DNA of 35,910 nt from an uncultured Nitratireductor sp. (lineage in GTDB: Bacteria; Pseudomonadota; Alphaproteobacteria; Rhizobiales; Rhizobiaceae): contig NZ_CAJXGF010000028.1 of NCBI RefSeq assembly GCF_913053745.1, positions 1-35,910 of the forward strand, in the 5' to 3' direction. The notes under the pieces were generated by a model. It had not been told where the DNA came from. It saw only the letters and a program-made list of their open reading frames with translations, and did no database searches. The translations under genes were made by a program, and so were the position numbers. Numbering within the stretch: the stretch's first letter is position 1; the number at the start of each line of letters is the position of its first letter. Of the stretch, positions 1 to 7,828 are shown piece by piece.

Positions 1-1
1 G

Positions 2-1285
2 GACATGGCCTTCCCGCGCATGAACAACATTTCGTTCTGGCTGATTGTCGTCTCGTTTCTGCTTTTCCTCATGTCGCTGTTCGTACCGGGTGCGCCCGGT
101 TCGTTCGGCCATGGAGGCGGCTGGACGCTGTATCCACCCTATTCCGTGTTCGGCCAGCCTGGGCCGGCGGTCGATCTCGTCATTCTTTCGATCCATCTGT
201 CGGGTGCATCGTCGATCCTCGGCGCGATCAATTTCATCACGACGATTTTCAACATGCGTGCCCCGGGTATGACACTGCACAAGATGCCGCTCTTTGCATG
301 GTCGATGCTGGTCACCGCATTCATGCTCCTGCTGGCGCTGCCGGTGCTTGCAGGTGCCATTACCATGCTTCTGACTGACCGGAATTTCGGTACGGCCTTC
401 TTCGATCCGGCAGGCGGTGGGGATCCGGTCCTCTACCAGCATCTGTTCTGGTTTTTCGGACATCCGGAAGTCTACATCATGATCCTTCCGGCCTTCGGCA
501 TTATCAGCCATGTCATCGCGACCTTCGCCCGAAGGCCGGTCTTCGGCTATCTCGGCATGGTATACGCCATGATGGCCATCGGTGCGATCGGTTTCGTGGT
601 GTGGGCGCACCACATGTACACCTCTGGAATGTCGATGGACAGCCAACGCTATTTCGCTTTCGCCTCAATGGTGATCGCGGTGCCGACCGGCGTGAAGGTC
701 TTCTCCTGGCTTGCCACCATGTGGGGCGGCTCAATCACCTTCCGTGTGCCGATGTTGTGGGCGACCGGCTTCGTTCTTCTGTTCACGATCGGAGGTGTGA
801 CCGGCGTGGTTCTTGCCAGTCCCGGCGTCGACCGGATGTTGCACGACACTTACTACGTCGTTGCGCATTTTCACTACGTTCTGTCACTGGGTGCGGCATT
901 CGCCATCTTTGCGGGCTGGTATTACTGGTTCCCCAAGATGACCGGTTACATGATGAACGAGACGCTGGGACGATTGCATTTCTGGCTCACCTTTATTGGC
1001 GTCAACCTGGTCTTTTTTCCGCAGCATTTTCTTGGCCTCGCCGGAATGCCACGCCGCTATGCCGACTATCCCGACGCCTTCGCTGGTTGGAATTATATCT
1101 CCTCGGTCGGATCTTATGTTTCAGCGGCAGGTCTCCTGGTTTTTCTTTTCGCTGTAGGCGAAGCCTTTTCCCGCAAGCGCCTTGCTGAAGCCAATCCCTG
1201 GGGCGCCGGAGCGACCACGCTCGAATGGACGCTGACCTCACCGCCACCGTTTCATCAGTTTTCGTCGCTCCCGCGTATATCGTGA
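2..1285 (+). CDS. ctaD: Cytochrome c oxidase subunit I, aa3-type (5' partial)
   Basis: Catalytic subunit of a heme-copper terminal oxidase of the inner membrane; it reduces O2 with electrons from cytochrome c and pumps protons. The window opens inside the gene: the frame reads [13 protein letters not shown], a conserved mid-protein motif, so the ATG at 5 is internal and roughly the N-terminal fifth is missing. Visible landmarks are HPEVYI (about 461), the paired histidines of [10 protein letters not shown] (CuB ligands) and [13 protein letters not shown] with the heme a3 and heme a histidines, among many hydrophobic helices. The C-terminus PPPFHQF..LPR is typical. No cyoE, ctaG or subunit III follows directly; the next gene encodes a Tim44-domain protein. 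This suggests a second, separately organised oxidase locus, although genes upstream of the window are unseen. Confidence 0.95.
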   Translation, partial: DMAFPRMNNISFWLIVVSFLLFLMSLFVPGAPGSFGHGGGWTLYPPYSVFGQPGPAVDLVILSIHLSGASSILGAINFITTIFNMRAPGMTLHKMPLFAWSMLVTAFMLLLALPVLAGAITMLLTDRNFGTAFFDPAGGGDPVLYQHLFWFFGHPEVYIMILPAFGIISHVIATFARRPVFGYLGMVYAMMAIGAIGFVVWAHHMYTSGMSMDSQRYFAFASMVIAVPTGVKVFSWLATMWGGSITFRVPMLWATGFVLLFTIGGVTGVVLASPGVDRMLHDTYYVVAHFHYVLSLGAAFAIFAGWYYWFPKMTGYMMNETLGRLHFWLTFIGVNLVFFPQHFLGLAGMPRRYADYPDAFAGWNYISSVGSYVSAAGLLVFLFAVGEAFSRKRLAEANPWGAGATTLEWTLTSPPPFHQFSSLPRIS

Positions 1286-1297
1286 CAGGAGGTATGA

Positions 1298-1906
1298 ATG
1301 AACGAGGTTATGGATGGAGCAACCGGCCTGCCCGGGATCATTCTGTTCTGGTTGTGGTGGGTTTTTCTGACGTTTCTTGAAGCTGCGACACGGGACCAAG
1401 ATACCAGAGATCAAACGCAGCCGACACAAGCCATGGCAGATACCGTGATCGAGTATGGCACGACCGACACCGGAATTGCCAAAATTCGGCGCTTCGACCC
1501 CTCATTCGACCTCGATATGTTCGTGTACGGTGCGCGCCACGCCTACGAGATTATAGTGAGCGCTTTTGCGGCGGGTGACTTGGATAGACTTGAACCTCTG
1601 GTTTCGGAAGAGATTCTGGCGGTTTTCGCGGAACACTGCGCAGCGCGTGCCAGTCGAGGAGAGTGTGTCGACCTCGCTCTGATTGGCATCGAAAGCATCG
1701 ACATTGTGCAGATTGACGTGTGCGAGGCCTCGATGGAAGTGACACTATGCTTCAACGCGCAGATGATCTGGGTCGAGCGCAGCGCCGAAGGTCTGACCGT
1801 CAGTGGGAATCCTGCGGAAATCATCGACGTGGTCGAAGCATGGACGTTCGCTCGTCCTCTTCCAGTTGTTAGTAACAGTTGGGAACTGATATCGACTGGT
1901 GACTGA
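1298..1906 (+). CDS. Tim44-like domain membrane-anchored protein
   Basis: A 202-residue protein starting 12 bp after ctaD behind a strong AGGAGG (1287-1292, 5-nt spacer). An N-terminal hydrophobic segment (about residues 11-28, rich in Trp, Leu and Phe) can act as an uncleaved anchor. A charged linker follows, then a Tim44-like domain from about residue 65, recognisable from FDPSFDLDMFVYGARHAYE and the helix DLDRLEPLVSEEI, with a beta-rich C-terminal half. In mitochondria this domain supports protein import and membrane tethering; alphaproteobacterial homologues (TimA type) are membrane proteins of unclear role. The position suggests co-transcription with the oxidase gene and perhaps a role in its assembly, which is inference. 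The domain call is from visual motif recognition. Confidence 0.75.
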   Translation: MNEVMDGATGLPGIILFWLWWVFLTFLEAATRDQDTRDQTQPTQAMADTVIEYGTTDTGIAKIRRFDPSFDLDMFVYGARHAYEIIVSAFAAGDLDRLEPLVSEEILAVFAEHCAARASRGECVDLALIGIESIDIVQIDVCEASMEVTLCFNAQMIWVERSAEGLTVSGNPAEIIDVVEAWTFARPLPVVSNSWELISTGD

Positions 1907-2093
1907 GTGCATAGAAATCGTAAACTCCCTCCGATTTCTATCCGGTTGCGATTCTGAGGTGCGATCGCTATTCTCTGTTGTATTCTACTCGGTGGTGATG
2001 ATCGTGCCGTTTTCAACCCTGTTACACCATATGTGGAAGAAGACCCGCCTGCGGTTCATGAACCACGCGGGGGGCCTCATCGCATGCATCTAG

Positions 2094-2125
2094 CCCTGGC
2101 GCGGCCGTAAGGCCGTCGACCAGGG
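2094..2125. other. Stem-loop in the 1907-2253 gap
   Basis: CCCTGG (2094-2099) pairs with CCAGGG (2120-2125), enclosing an inner CGGCC-GTAA-GGCCG hairpin. No T-run follows on the plus strand, so a factor-independent terminator is not well supported; an mRNA structure ahead of the dadA transcript is equally possible. The rest of the gap (1907-2093) shows no convincing gene or repeat. Confidence 0.4.
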
Positions 2126-2200
2126 GCCGGAAATCCCAACAAACCTGAAATTCGGTTCTGATTTCCGGGTCCACCACCGTCGGCCCGGTGGAGATGCATC

Positions 2201-2269
2201 ATGACAAAACCTCTTGATCGCCGCGTGCGTGCGGCAGTTTCTGTTGCGACCCGATGGGGGCGCAAATGA
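2201..2269 (+). CDS. Small 22-residue ORF translationally coupled to dadA
   Basis: ATG at 2201 sits 7 nt after a GGAG ribosome binding site (2190-2193). The frame runs 22 codons ([20 protein letters not shown] then RK), is basic, and ends in a TGA whose ATGA overlap (2266-2269) is the start of the D-amino-acid dehydrogenase. Spacing and coupling are those of a real translated unit; the product could be a leader peptide or a microprotein, or could simply carry ribosomes to dadA. No homolog is recognised. Confidence 0.4.
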   Translation: MTKPLDRRVRAAVSVATRWGRK

Positions 2270-3519
2270 AGATCCTGATCGTAGGCAGCGGTGTCGTCGG
2301 CGTGACCTCAGCCTGGTATCTTGCGCGTCAGGGGCACAACGTGACCGTGGTTGATCGGCAAGGCGGCCCGGCACTTGAAACGAGCTATGCCAATGCTGGT
2401 GAAGTCTCGCCGGGCTATTCGTCGCCATGGGCGGGACCGGGGGTTCCGCTAAAAGCGGTGAAATGGCTTCTGATGAAGCACGGACCGCTCGTGATCCGTC
2501 CAAAACCAGATCCCGCAATGTGGTCATGGCTCCTGAAAATGCTCCTGAATTGCACATCCAGGCGCTACGCGATCAACAAGGCCCGCATGGTGCCTATCGC
2601 GGAATACAGTCGCGATTGCCTGCGCGAGCTGCGGTCCGAGACAGGCATTGCCTATGATGAGCGCTTGAAGGGAACGCTGCAGCTTTTTCGAAGGAATCAG
2701 CAGTTGGATGGCGTTGGTGGCGATGTGGAGGTGCTTAAAAGGTTCGGCGTCGGGTTTGAGATCCTCGACCGGGCTGGGTGCATTTCTGCAGAACCGGCTC
2801 TTTCACAGGTCGCCGAAAAGTTTGTGGGCGGGCTTCGTCTCCCCGGAGATGAAACGGGAGACTGCCGCATCTTCACCGAGCGGCTGGCCGCGCTCGCATC
2901 GTCCTCGGTTGAATTCCGATATGGGGTGGAGGCTCAGAGACTGGTCTGCGAAGGGGGCAAAGTTACCGGAGCAAAAACGCGGGATGGGTTTCTCGCTGCG
3001 GACGCCGTCATCGTGGCTGCAGGAAGCCACTCACCTCGTCTGCTTGGCCCGCTGGGCATCCGCATTCCCGTCTATCCGGTCAAGGGTTACTCACTGACGT
3101 TGCCGATCCACAATGCGGCTGGTGCTCCGGTATCGACTGTCATGGATGAGACTTTCAAGATAGCCATCACACGACTGGGAGACCGCATCCGTGTGGGAGG
3201 GACCGCCGAAATTTCAGGCTTCGACCGCTCCATGCCCGCATCCCGCCGTGCCCCGCTGGAGCACTCGGTGAGCGACCTCTTCCCCGGTGCAGGGAGTCTG
3301 GAAAACGCCGAATTCTGGAGCGGGCTCCGTCCGATGACACCAGACGGGCCACCAGTCATCGGCGCCACGCGGGTTCCCGGCCTCTTTGTGAACACCGGTC
3401 ATGGCTCGCTTGGCTGGACCATGGCCTGCGGTTCCGCGCGGGTGCTGACTGAAATTATCTCAGGTATGACACCGGAGATTGATGTTTCGGCTCTGGGGCC
3501 TGATCGATACGGCAACTGA
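2266..3519 (+). CDS. dadA: D-amino-acid dehydrogenase (FAD-dependent DAO family)
   Basis: A 417-residue flavoenzyme predicted to deaminate D-amino acids oxidatively at the membrane, passing electrons to the quinone pool. The N-terminus is a dinucleotide-binding fold ([20 protein letters not shown], then VVDR about residues 33-36). [20 protein letters not shown] follows, a hallmark of DadA-type enzymes, and the C-terminus has [14 protein letters not shown] and [10 protein letters not shown]. Length matches the family (about 415-435). I chose ATG 2266 over ATG 2254 because the family starts directly at the first beta strand and because it overlaps the upstream small ORF by ATGA. No alanine racemase or Lrp-type regulator lies beside it. 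Other amine dehydrogenases of the DAO family are a less likely alternative. Confidence 0.88.
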   Translation: MKILIVGSGVVGVTSAWYLARQGHNVTVVDRQGGPALETSYANAGEVSPGYSSPWAGPGVPLKAVKWLLMKHGPLVIRPKPDPAMWSWLLKMLLNCTSRRYAINKARMVPIAEYSRDCLRELRSETGIAYDERLKGTLQLFRRNQQLDGVGGDVEVLKRFGVGFEILDRAGCISAEPALSQVAEKFVGGLRLPGDETGDCRIFTERLAALASSSVEFRYGVEAQRLVCEGGKVTGAKTRDGFLAADAVIVAAGSHSPRLLGPLGIRIPVYPVKGYSLTLPIHNAAGAPVSTVMDETFKIAITRLGDRIRVGGTAEISGFDRSMPASRRAPLEHSVSDLFPGAGSLENAEFWSGLRPMTPDGPPVIGATRVPGLFVNTGHGSLGWTMACGSARVLTEIISGMTPEIDVSALGPDRYGN

Positions 3520-3537
3520 CGGTCATGCGATTGCCGG

Positions 3538-3564
3538 CTGGCTGCGTCTGAAGCACGCAGCCAG
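3538..3564 (+). terminator. Hairpin after dadA, probable terminator
   Basis: CTGGCTGCGT (3538-3547) and ACGCAGCCAG (3555-3564) form a perfect 10-bp stem with a 7-nt loop, 18 nt after the dadA stop. The downstream T-run is weak (GTTGTTT), so strength is uncertain. The remaining gap to the mscS start (3565-3892) contains no supported gene. Confidence 0.5.
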
Positions 3565-3892
3565 ATCCGATTGAAGTGTTGTTTGGAATACCCAGATAAA
3601 GGTGATGTTCAGGTCTCTCACATCTCAAACACGCAGGACCCACTTGCGAAGCCATGTGGCGCCCGGGGCGGCATTGGGCTGACATAGCGCATCGGCTCTC
3701 TCCTGCTCCGGGTTTTTGTTCGCAGGATCATTGACGTACCCCCAGGGTTCCGGAGAGAGAAGTGTTCAACAGAAATCTGGTCAACCATTCGCGGCGCCAC
3801 CGTTTTTTTTCATCGCAGGCGTTATCATCGTGCATTGGATGCGTGCGCGCACGTCTGGTGCCGAAATGCATTCCGTTTGGCGAGGTTCGGAT

Positions 3893-4813
3893 ATGAACCG
3901 ATTTCGCGAAAGACTGATGCGCGTTCTGCTACCCGCACTCAGTACCTTGACGGCTGTCACACTATATATGCTTCACCCGCAGGCAATTGACTGGTTCGCG
4001 CTGGAGGTCTCACAGAAACCGATCCGTATTCTGACGGGCGGGGCAGCCTATTTCTCAGCGGCGTGGCTGGGCGGAAGACTTGTCGGTCTGGCTCTGGAAC
4101 GTGCTGGACGCAGGCGCCGTCAAGTGCCAAAACTTCTGCTTGAGCTGGTCTCGGCCACTCTTTTCATTGCGGCAACGATTGCCACGATCATGTTGGTGAT
4201 CGGACAGAGCTGGAGTGGTGCAATTGCCGGCTCGGGTCTGATCATTGCGGTGATCGGTTTCGCGCTTCGGGGCACGCTTGGGGATGTGTTTGCCGGGATC
4301 GCTGTCGGGATCGAGGCTCCCTATCGCATCGGCGACTGGGTCTCGATCAACGACCAGACAAGAGGGCGGGTAATCGAGATCGGCTGGCGGACAACGCGTC
4401 TGTTCACCCGCGACGATACCTATGTGATCCTGCCAAACAGCCAGATCGCACAGCAGAAGCTCACCAATTACAGCGCGCCGAACCGAAAATATCGGGCGCA
4501 GGTGGAGGTGGTGCTCAGTCATGATCTGTCGGTGACCGATGCGCGTGCACTTCTGACGGAAGCCGCGGCGCGTTCACCGGTTATCGTGAGCGTCCCTAAC
4601 CCCGATGTGCGGGTCGCTTCGTATGATCTGGACGGAATCCGCTATCATGTGCGGTTCTGGGTGCCAAGTTTCGCCGATGACGTGGATTGTAGGGACGCCA
4701 TTTTTGCGCAGATCGATGCAGCTCTTCGCGAGGGTGGGTTTTCACTCCCTGCTACCGGGTTGCGGCTGCTCGGTGACCGCGTGGTGGCGGTTGCGCCCTC
4801 ACGAAATGATTGA
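3893..4813 (+). CDS. MscS-family small-conductance mechanosensitive channel
   Basis: A 306-residue inner-membrane protein likely to open under membrane tension and release solutes on osmotic downshift. Hydrophobic helices lie near residues 9-26, 45-64 and 80-105. They precede the pore-lining helix with Gly/Ala packing (GSGLIIAVIGFALRGTLGD), then the MscS beta domain with PYRIGDWVSI, a GRVIEIGWRTTR stretch and VILPNSQIAQQKLTNYS, which are family landmarks. The C-terminal alpha/beta cytoplasmic domain is complete and no cyclic-nucleotide domain is fused. ATG 3893 follows a GAGG (3882-3885) and gives the usual N-terminus; an in-frame ATG at 3716 would add 59 residues that look non-coding. The 3' end overlaps the converging LysR remnant. 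Confidence 0.9.
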   Translation: MNRFRERLMRVLLPALSTLTAVTLYMLHPQAIDWFALEVSQKPIRILTGGAAYFSAAWLGGRLVGLALERAGRRRRQVPKLLLELVSATLFIAATIATIMLVIGQSWSGAIAGSGLIIAVIGFALRGTLGDVFAGIAVGIEAPYRIGDWVSINDQTRGRVIEIGWRTTRLFTRDDTYVILPNSQIAQQKLTNYSAPNRKYRAQVEVVLSHDLSVTDARALLTEAAARSPVIVSVPNPDVRVASYDLDGIRYHVRFWVPSFADDVDCRDAIFAQIDAALREGGFSLPATGLRLLGDRVVAVAPSRND

Positions 4814-5397
4814 GGTTTCAGGGCTCCGCCCCCGCTCGATATGCTGGCCGGTCTGCAAAGTGGTGAAGTGACGTTTGAGAAACGTAACGGTCGTGTCGAG
4901 AAATATCTGTGCAGCGTCCGCCAAGGGGATGTCTGCAGGCAGAGTCAGAGCGAAGTAGTGTGTGATGTTCTGTTTCAGCCTGCGGATGACCACAGGCATG
5001 TGAGCATAGTCGTGCGCCATCATCTCGTTGACCAGCGTGACTCCAAGACAGGCTGCGGCCATACTGCAGGCAGACTGAACGGAGTGCGCTTCCAGCCGCA
5101 CATTGGGGCGGATCCGGTACTGTGAAAAACAGCGTGTCGATCTCATGGCGCGGGACCCGCAACCGGCCAAGCAGGGTCAAGGGTTCATCGGAAAGATCGC
5201 GCACGTCGATTTCGCTTTCCACGGCAAGTGGATGGTCTTGCGGCAGGACGCAGACCGTATTGACCTGGACAAGCGGGGTTTCCACCAGCTCGCCCTTCTG
5301 GACCGGCATTCGCACAAAACCCAGTTCGGCACGCTCATCAAGCAGCATCCTTTCGATCGTGTCATAGGAGCCGCTGTGTAACTCCACCTGAACCATC
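4799..5397 (-). pseudogene. LysR-family regulator remnant (effector domain only, frameshifted)
   Basis: Reading leftward from the insertion sequence, the minus strand encodes a LysR substrate-binding domain: VELHSGSYDTIERMLLDE, ELGFVRMPV and VCVLPQDHPLAV. After a change of frame it continues with YRIRPNVRLEAHSVQSACSM, LGVTLVNEMMAHDY and a normal C-terminus ending at 4799. The frame break lies at a run of five A on the plus strand (5125-5129), where four would restore the frame. The N-terminal helix-turn-helix, about 85-100 residues, is absent because the IS end at 5398/5399 cuts the gene. The product cannot bind DNA. What it once regulated is unknown; the mscS gene converges on its 3' end. 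Confidence 0.85.
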
Positions 5398-5398
5398 G

Positions 5399-6218
5399 GG
5401 CTCTGTCGCAAACGTAGCAACGGGATGATGAACCGCGGGTTCGGTCCATCGGTCATGCGGCGAGAAGGTCGAATTGTTCAGCGATCGTCGGACAGGGATT
5501 GTAGGCATACCTCGCCTGTCGCTTGTCATCATGTGAACCATCTCGACGCCGGACAAAATGATGGCGGCGCTCGTCTGTGACTTGAAGCCGAGCATTGATC
5601 GGTTGCGGCGCTTGATGCGTTGGTGACCCTGCTCCACCTGGTTTTTGAGGTACTGGCTCTGCCGGATGCGGATCGGCGTCGACGAACGCCGCGGATGATC
5701 CCTCAACCATCTTTCCCCGTCGCTTGCGATGATTGCCTCGCGGTTGGTCTGGCTGTCGTCAATGACAATGCGCTCAGGGCGGCCATGACGCGCCAATGCC
5801 TTCCTGATGAAACACCTGGCAGTCAACAGATTGCGATGTTCACTGAAGAAGAACTCGATCGTATCACCCAGACTGACAATGGTGCGGTAAAGATACATCC
5901 ATCGTCCACGAACTTTCACATAGGTCTCATCGACATGCCATTTGCAGGTGACGGGTCGCTTACGATTGTTGAACCGTTCGAGCAACAGCGGCGAGAACCG
6001 CAAGACCCAGCGATGGATTGTGGAATGGTCGACGTGAATACCGCGCTCAGCCATCATCTCTTCTAGGTCCCGAAGGCTGAGATTGCGGCAAGGTACCAGC
6101 GTACGCAAAGCAGGATCACCGAGTGATCAAAATGACGGTCTTTGAACATGACGAACTCCCCGAAAGCAACAAGCCTTCATGCTCTACCCACCACTACCGA
6201 ATAGTTCGCTACAGAACC
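5399..6218 (-). mobile_element. IS6-family insertion sequence, decayed
   Basis: About 820 bp, the usual IS6 length. The left end reads GGCTCTGTCGCAAA (5399-5412) and the right end TTCGCTACAGAACC (6205-6218); the ends are imperfect inverted repeats of the IS6 type. A single transposase frame occupies the interior on the minus strand. Flanking octamers (AACCATCG on the left, TGACGGCC on the right) do not match, so no 8-bp target duplication remains; one flank was probably rearranged or deleted. The DNA just right of the element shows no recognisable LysR N-terminus, which agrees with loss of the other half of the target gene. Confidence 0.85.
5453..6149 (-). pseudogene. IS6-family transposase, two frameshifts
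   Basis: A DDE transposase of the IS6 family. The start (6149) reads MFKDRHFDHSVILLCVRWYL. One base is missing near 6087, after which another frame continues LSLRDLEEMMAERGIHVDHS. The core shows WHVDETYVKVRG (first catalytic Asp), VIDDSQTNREAI (second Asp) and YLKNQVEQGHQRIKRR (catalytic Glu). The last block MVHMM is followed by a second one-base deletion near 5527, after which the normal tail KRQARYAYNP..EQFDLLAA ends at 5453. The catalytic triad is present but split from its N- and C-termini, so the protein is presumably inactive. Both breaks are single-base losses at conserved positions. Confidence 0.88.
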
Positions 6219-6332
6219 TGACGGCCTGGCCGAGATGAATCCGAAGCCGCCCGAGGTTTCGTCATGTTCACCGTGTTCCAGATTTCGAATCGTGGCCTGG
6301 CGGCGAAGCATAATGGACTGGAGGTTCTGAAC

Positions 6333-6364
6333 CGGCGTCAAATGATCAACAGGTATTGACGCCG
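6333..6364 (-). terminator. Inverted repeat after the dsbA-like gene
   Basis: CGGCGTCAA (6333-6341) and TTGACGCCG (6356-6364) form a perfect 9-bp stem with a 14-nt loop, 16 nt downstream of the stop of the leftward dsbD-tlpA-dsbA operon. There is no T-tract, so it may be a processing or protective hairpin rather than a terminator, or a relic of another mobile-element end. Confidence 0.4.
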
Positions 6365-6380
6365 CCGGTCAAAATTACTG

Positions 6381-6998
6381 TCACAACGTCTTTTGTCTCC
6401 CCGGTTGGCCTCGGGCCTCAGATATTGCAACGAGAATAGCGTGACGATCCAACGCGCCGTAGTGGATCTTCGTGTTGAACAAGAATGCCGGCGTTCCTTT
6501 AAAGCCGAATGCATTGGCCTGATCCATGTTGCGGGAGAGAATCCCTTCAATGCGTTGGCGGTCTTTTCTGAAGTTGGACAGGAGTTTTTCAGGATCGTGG
6601 CCGGCGGTGGAAAGCGTTTCGTCGACCTCGTCTTTCGTCAGGCGGCCTGGCGTGACCATCAACGCGTTGTGGACGGCTTCATAGTCGGGACCGGCTGCCA
6701 AAACGAGGCTTGCCGCATGGACGGACGGTTCGCCGAAAATGGGCCAATCCTTCATCACCAGCCGGACATTGCCGTCCTCGCGCACCACGTCTAGGAGGTC
6801 GGGGTGACCGCGCTTGCAATAGGGGCACTGGTAATCGAAAAACTCGGCGATGGTGACGTCGCCTTTCGGATTGCCGATGACAGGAATTTCAGGGTCGAAC
6901 AGCACCTCTTCCACGGTTGGATAAAGCTGGGCGCGGGCCGCGCCGGCGGTGACGAGCGTCGCGGCGCCGGCGACGAGCAGGATACGGCGGTTCATCAT
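6381..6998 (-). CDS. DsbA/ScsC-type periplasmic thiol-disulfide oxidoreductase (CPYC)
   Basis: A 205-residue secreted thioredoxin-fold protein. Signal peptide about residues 1-23 (cleavage near ARAQ), mature fold from about 40, active site FFDYQCPYCK with C58 and C61, and a cis-proline loop GTPAFLF near the C-terminus. Members oxidise, reduce or isomerise cysteines in exported proteins. The start ATGATG overlaps the stop of the upstream TlpA-fusion gene, so it is the last cistron of a dsbD-tlpA-dsbA operon. Coupling to a DsbD electron donor suggests a reductive or isomerase role (ScsC-like) rather than DsbB-driven oxidation; that is inference. A second DsbA-like gene with a CPSC site ends the divergent operon. 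Confidence 0.88.
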   Translation of the reverse strand: MMNRRILLVAGAATLVTAGAARAQLYPTVEEVLFDPEIPVIGNPKGDVTIAEFFDYQCPYCKRGHPDLLDVVREDGNVRLVMKDWPIFGEPSVHAASLVLAAGPDYEAVHNALMVTPGRLTKDEVDETLSTAGHDPEKLLSNFRKDRQRIEGILSRNMDQANAFGFKGTPAFLFNTKIHYGALDRHAILVAISEARGQPGRQKTL

Positions 6999-7828
6999 GG
7001 CCTTGTGTCTCCTGATGGGTTGATGCTGGTTCTGAGATTCTCGATCTTCCCGATGAGCACCTCGCGTGAGATTTCGCCCAGATGCGCATGTTGCAGGACG
7101 CCATCGGCATCGATGAACAGCGTGGCGGGTAGCCCGGGGGCGCTGTAGAAGCGCGAAAGGTCGCTGAACTGGTCCACCAGTATCGTGTCGAGCGAGAGGC
7201 CGGAGGCGGCGAGATAGCGCTGGATGGCCGTGCGGCCTTCGCCCTGATTGGCAAAGACGAAGGTGACGTCGTCCGACGAGGCGGCGATGTCGGCCATCAT
7301 CGGCATTTCGCGCCGGCAGGGTGGGCACCATGTCGCCCACAGATTGACCACTTGCGGCGTGCCTTTCTGCGCTTCGAGGCGGTAGCCGTTGCCTTCAAGC
7401 GTTTCAAACGCCTGGTTCGGGACGGCGATCGGGTTGGTGCCGCCGGTGAGCTGCCAGGTCGTGTTCCAGACGATGAGGGAGAGGGCCAGCGGCATAAGCG
7501 CCCAGAGGCGCTGGCGGCCAGCTGGCAGCATGACGAGCAGGCTGACGACGATGGCGGCCGCGCCCGTCGGCCAGTAGAAACCACCTTGCCAGAGCGCGAA
7601 AATGCGCAGGGGCTCGGCCATGAAGCTTTGCATGTTCATGAGCACATGGCCGAGGCGCGCGCCCAGGATGCCACCCAGAAAGGCCCACCAGGACCAAGCG
7701 TTGAAGCGCTCATCGACCTTTTGGGCCATGACGCCGGTGACGATCAGGAACACAAAGATGGCAAGCACGGCGGCGAAACGGTCTGCCGCGAGCACGAGTG
7801 GACCGAGAGAAACGGCGTTCATGGTCAA
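6995..7828 (-). CDS. Membrane TlpA-like reductase with N-terminal Lgt-like transmembrane domain
   Basis: A 277-residue two-part protein. The first 125 residues are membrane helices with short motifs seen in the first half of prolipoprotein diacylglyceryl transferase (GGILGARLGHVL about 52-63, then QGGFYWPTG). From about 140 a periplasmic TlpA/thioredoxin domain follows, with VNLWATWCPPC (C168, C171) and the cis-Pro loop PGLPATLFID. The complete Lgt catalytic core is absent, so it should not transfer lipids; the domain probably acts as an anchor or electron relay. It overlaps dsbD by ATGA upstream and the dsbA-like gene downstream. Fold and context resemble ScsD/TlpA reductases that receive electrons from DsbD and protect against copper or oxidative damage. 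Confidence 0.82.
   Translation of the reverse strand: MTMNAVSLGPLVLAADRFAAVLAIFVFLIVTGVMAQKVDERFNAWSWWAFLGGILGARLGHVLMNMQSFMAEPLRIFALWQGGFYWPTGAAAIVVSLLVMLPAGRQRLWALMPLALSLIVWNTTWQLTGGTNPIAVPNQAFETLEGNGYRLEAQKGTPQVVNLWATWCPPCRREMPMMADIAASSDDVTFVFANQGEGRTAIQRYLAASGLSLDTILVDQFSDLSRFYSAPGLPATLFIDADGVLQHAHLGEISREVLIGKIENLRTSINPSGDTRP

Noticed and set aside
2094..2253. A riboswitch upstream of dadA
   Set aside because: A stem-loop is present, but no conserved core of a known riboswitch class could be recognised.
5362..5456. A continuous frame joining the IS end to the LysR remnant as a functional fusion gene
   Set aside because: The ATG lies in the IS end, the DNA-binding domain is missing and the frame breaks after about 110 codons.
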